Shown here: positions 5,352 through 7,314 of the stretch, one piece after another
Layout: every line of letters starts with the position of its first letter
Numbering within the stretch: the stretch's first letter is position 1
Source of the DNA: Oscillospiraceae bacterium
GTDB lineage: Bacteria > Bacillota > Clostridia > Oscillospirales > Ruminococcaceae
Length of the DNA: 7,314 bases
Direction of reading: 5' to 3'
Assembly: GCA_900752625.1 (NCBI GenBank)
Contig: CAADWC010000051.1
Span: 1 to 7,314, forward strand
Translations under genes and position numbers: made by a program
Notes under the pieces: model-generated
Told to the model about the DNA's origin: nothing
Databases searched by the model: none
The model's input: the letters and a program-made list of their open reading frames with translations, nothing else

Positions 5352-5408
5352 TTACTTTATCAATCGGGCAGCAGAAAACTTAGAGACGAATGAAAACATA
5401 ACGGTCAT
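5352..5408 (-). CDS. 18-residue micro-ORF behind a strong ribosome-binding site
   Basis: AAGGAGG lies 7 bases before ATG 5408; the frame reads MTVMFSFVSKFSAARLIK and stops at TAA 5354-5352. It is the first possible translated unit after the att-proximal promoter and palindrome copy 2, and it precedes the two terminators of the parA leader. It is amphipathic and basic at the end, with no recognised family. A leader peptide controlling the downstream terminators is possible. The layout (palindrome, about 40 bases, micro-ORF) repeats that at 2453-2598. Confidence -1.
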   Translation of the reverse strand: MTVMFSFVSKFSAARLIK

Positions 5409-5446
5409 ATTATTGCCTCCTTATTAATCAATTTATCGTGATTCAT

Positions 5447-5467
5447 AGTGTGCCACCGTGGCACACT
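5447..5467. repeat. 21-bp palindrome, copy 2 (candidate parS/operator)
   Basis: Identical in all 21 bases and in orientation to 2578-2598, while the flanking sequences differ, which points to selection for the site itself. It lies about 30 bases downstream of the predicted transcript start of the 5500-5508 promoter, a suitable place for a repressing operator or a ParB loading site. Confidence -1.
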
Positions 5468-5499
5468 ACCTTTTATATAAGTTTAAATCATTATGATAG

Positions 5500-5508
5500 A
5501 TTATATCA
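5500..5508 (-). promoter_or_regulatory. Extended -10 promoter at the element end
   Basis: On the minus strand TGATATAAT gives a perfect TATAAT with an extended TG. The position 17 bases upstream (CCACCG) is not a -35 match, so it would rely on the extended -10 or an activator. It points leftward into the palindrome, micro-ORF and par region, and starts only about 20 bases from the tRNA fragment. Confidence -1.
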
Positions 5509-5529
5509 CATTTAATTACATTCGGTGGT

Positions 5530-5593
5530 AATCGGATAGAGTGACTGGCTACGAACCAGTAGGTCAGGGGTTCGAGTCCCTTGCAGCGCGCCA
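5530..5593 (+). other. att site: 3' fragment of tRNA-Arg(ACG)
   Basis: The segment holds most of the D-loop (AATCGGATA), the 3' half of the D-stem, anticodon stem ACTGG/CCAGT around loop CTACGAA (anticodon ACG, Arg), variable AGGTC, T-arm AGGGG-TTCGAGT-CCCTT, acceptor 3' strand GCAGCGC, discriminator G and CCA. The expected 5' acceptor GCGCTGC and 5' D-stem GCTC are absent; the bases before AATCGG are unrelated A/T-rich DNA. Integration of an element at a tRNA 3' end duplicates this part at its far end. Orientation places the element to the left and chromosome to the right. The exact core length cannot be told without the intact tRNA at the other end. Confidence -1.
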
Positions 5594-5612
5594 GTCCTAA
5601 CGCGGACGGCGC

Positions 5613-5648
5613 AATATCCGCCATCAAAAATGATGGCGGATATTTTTT
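5613..5648 (+). terminator. Strong terminator after the tRNA fragment
   Basis: AATATCCGCCATCA (5613-5626) pairs perfectly with TGATGGCGGATATT (5631-5644), loop AAAA, followed by T residues to 5648. It lies 20 bases after CCA and was presumably the native terminator of the tRNA-Arg gene before insertion. Confidence -1.
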
Positions 5649-5707
5649 ATGCACACAGTGTATTTAGATTATACAGCGTGCAGATATGCGGACGTTTTTT
5701 GCGACTT

Positions 5708-5728
5708 AAAAAGCGGGTCTGTCCCGCT
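5708..5728 (-). terminator. Probable terminator of the cardiolipin synthase gene
   Basis: On the minus strand AGCGGG, loop ACAGA, CCCGCT followed by TTTT. It lies about 100 bases after the cls stop. It would also shield the inserted element from chromosomal transcription. Confidence -1.
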
Positions 5729-5747
5729 ATCTCAAAAACATCAGAAC

Positions 5748-5784
5748 AGCAGGTTTGCCTGGTAATGCAAGCCTGCTTGTTTTT
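5748..5784 (+). terminator. Hairpin terminator, rightward (possibly both ways)
   Basis: AGCAGGTTTGC (5748-5758) pairs with GCAAGCCTGCT (5767-5777) with one G-T pair, followed by TGTTTTT. The clear T-run is on the plus strand, where no gene is seen before it, so its natural client is unknown. It may also help end the leftward cls transcript. Confidence -1.
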
Positions 5785-5828
5785 CTATAATGTTCCGTTC
5801 TGTTCGGTTTTGCGTGACAAGACTTCTA

Positions 5829-7314
5829 TCACAGCATCGGAGCAAAAATTCTGACGACCGACCTGATAAATCGTTTCAGCAGAGTATCTTTCAGACTGCC
5901 GTTTTCGATTTTTTCAGACTTCAAAATCGTATTCATAATATCTTCCTTGATGTTGCCGATCACATCGCACCTGTATAGCCAGACGCCGTTTTCAAAATGG
6001 TGAACCAGACTTCTGTAATCAAGATTTATAGTTCCTATCATAGCAAGCTCGTCGTCGGAAACATACATCTTTGCATGAATAAATCCGGGAGTGTATTCGT
6101 AAATCTCCGCTCCGCTGTCAATAAATCGGCGGTAACTGCTTCTGGTCATTCCGAAAATTATTTTTTTGTCTGGAATGCCGGGTGTTATGATCTTCACATC
6201 TATGCCGCGGATAGATAGCGGCGTTTTCGATTGCCTGACAAAGCTCGTTGTCAATAATCAGATAGGGCGTTGTAATATATACGTAACGCTTTGCCTGATT
6301 CAGCATATTCATTATTACCGCCTTACCGACTTCCTTGTCGTAAATCGGTTTAGGTCCGCTGCCGAAGGGTATTACAAAACCATTGTCCTTGCAGCTCTCG
6401 GAAGTATAGTATTGCTGTGAAGGCTCATTGTATTTTCTGAAATTAAGTGAATAGTCTGTAATAAACATCTTTGTCATTTCAACAACAGCCTCACCCTGCA
6501 GGCGTATTCCCGTATCCTTCCAATGTCCGAAACGCTCCCGCCGATTAATGTACTCGTCTGCTATGTTTATGCCTCCCGTATAACCGATCTTTCCGTCAAT
6601 AACCATGATCTTGCGGTGGCTGCGGTTGTTGAATTCGTTGTTTGCCTGACCTCTGAGCCTTGAAAAGGGGACAGCTCGTATGCCCATATTTCCAAGCTGT
6701 TTGTAGTAATCTCCGGGAAGGGTAGACATACAGCCGATATCGTCGTACACAACTTTTACTTCTACACCCTCGTTTACCTTTTCTTTCAGAATATCAAGAA
6801 TGGAATTCCAGAAAACGCCCTCCTCGATAATAAAATATTCCATAAAAATAAATTTTTCCGCACTTTTCAGATCCTCAAGCATAGCCGAGTGCATTTTCTC
6901 TCCGATTTCAAAATACGTCGTCCGGGTATTCTTATAGAGATGGGTATTCGAAGTTCTGCAAATCTGCAGAGCCTGCCTGTAGGCCAGAATATCCGTCTGT
7001 TCCAATAAGGCAAACTCTTCGGTATCGTCCTTGATTTTTACATCGTTAAGTTCATCAAGACGTTTAATAAATTTCTTAGGAAGATTACGCGAATAATACA
7101 TGAAGTAAATCATAAAGCCTGCAACAGGAATCAGCAGGACGACCATCAGCCACGGAATTTTATAATCGGGATTATCGTTGGAATTAATTATATTCAGCAG
7201 TACAAAAATTTGTGTAAGCAAAACAGCAATGCTGAAATACGGAATATACATCAAAGCGATAACGATTCCTACGACTGCCCCGGTTTCTGCAACTGTGATA
7301 AGTATTGCAAGAAT
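5829..7314 (-). pseudogene. cls: Cardiolipin synthase, frameshifted, 5' end outside window
   Basis: The frame enters open from the right edge and contains N-terminal membrane helices (about 7314-7080, including YKIPWLMVVLLIPVAGFMIY). It then carries the first phospholipase-D HKD motif HRKIMVIDGKIGYTGG (about 6567-6614). After AIENAAI the frame changes at about 6210-6217; the second frame carries the second motif HAKMYVSDDELAMIGT (His codon 6075-6077) and a normal C-terminus RIFAPML ending at TGA 5829. The break is a tandem GATAGATA: removing one 4-bp unit restores NAAIRGIDVKIITPGIPDKK. The enzyme joins two phosphatidylglycerols into cardiolipin at the membrane and needs both motifs, so the split product should be inactive unless the shift is a sequencing or assembly error. 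The rest of the gene is intact, so any loss is recent. Family call is firm. It is the chromosomal neighbour of the tRNA-Arg insertion site. Confidence -1.

Noticed and set aside
5509..5593. Complete functional tRNA-Arg gene
   Set aside because: No 5' acceptor strand GCGCTGC or 5' D-stem is found upstream; only the part from the D-loop onward fits.
5466..5654. 62-residue minus-strand frame containing CKGLEPLTYWFVA
   Set aside because: It is the antisense reading of the tRNA-Arg fragment and its terminator; such peptides are common false genes.
5630..5854. 74-residue plus-strand frame after the tRNA fragment
   Set aside because: It runs through three hairpin terminators, has no ribosome-binding site, and looks random.
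1..7314. CRISPR array or phage structural genes
   Set aside because: No regularly spaced repeats and no capsid, terminase or tail-like frames were seen.

Overview
The window reads like DNA from a gut Bacillota of the Ruminococcus/Oscillospiraceae type. Base composition is moderately A+T-rich, ribosome-binding sites are strong AGGAGG sites, and promoters are near-consensus TTGACA/TATAAT. There is a threonine-rich lipoprotein and a Cys-Gln thioester adhesin. The genus is inferred from style only. The key landmark is positions 5530-5593, the 3' part of a tRNA-Arg(ACG) gene (D-loop through CCA) without its 5' half. This is what an integrative element leaves at its distal end after inserting into a tRNA gene. 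Everything left of it (1-5529) is therefore probably the terminal part of an integrative and conjugative or mobilizable element. Everything right of it (5594-7314) is probably the host chromosome.

Element side, read leftward on the minus strand from the att site: an extended -10 promoter; a 21-bp palindrome; an 18-codon micro-ORF and a decayed small ORF; a leader holding two terminators and an unusual folded RNA (three-way junction plus a 10-base loop-to-leader pseudoknot); then parA, parB and an unrecognised third gene in tandem. A second identical copy of the palindrome follows the third gene, so the pair brackets the partition region and may be the centromere/operator. Next come a 25-codon hydrophobic micro-ORF overlapping the TTG start of a 93-residue acidic protein, a Thr/Lys-rich lipoprotein behind a perfect consensus promoter, and a compact plus-strand locus at about 920-1245. 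That locus encodes a 27-residue membrane peptide between convergent look-alike promoters and inverted repeats, resembling a type I toxin-antitoxin locus. Last is the N-terminal 280 residues of a secreted thioester-domain surface protein running off the left edge.

Chromosome side: the native terminator of the tRNA gene, two further hairpin terminators, and a cardiolipin synthase gene entering from the right edge. That gene carries a 4-bp tandem duplication that splits its reading frame between the two HKD motifs.

How the parts may work together (inference): ParA/ParB and the palindromes would stabilise the excised or replicating form of the element, the small peptide locus could add addiction-type stability, and the thioester protein and lipoprotein would act at the cell surface, perhaps in cell contact. 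No integrase, relaxase or type IV secretion gene lies in the window, so conjugative ability cannot be judged here.
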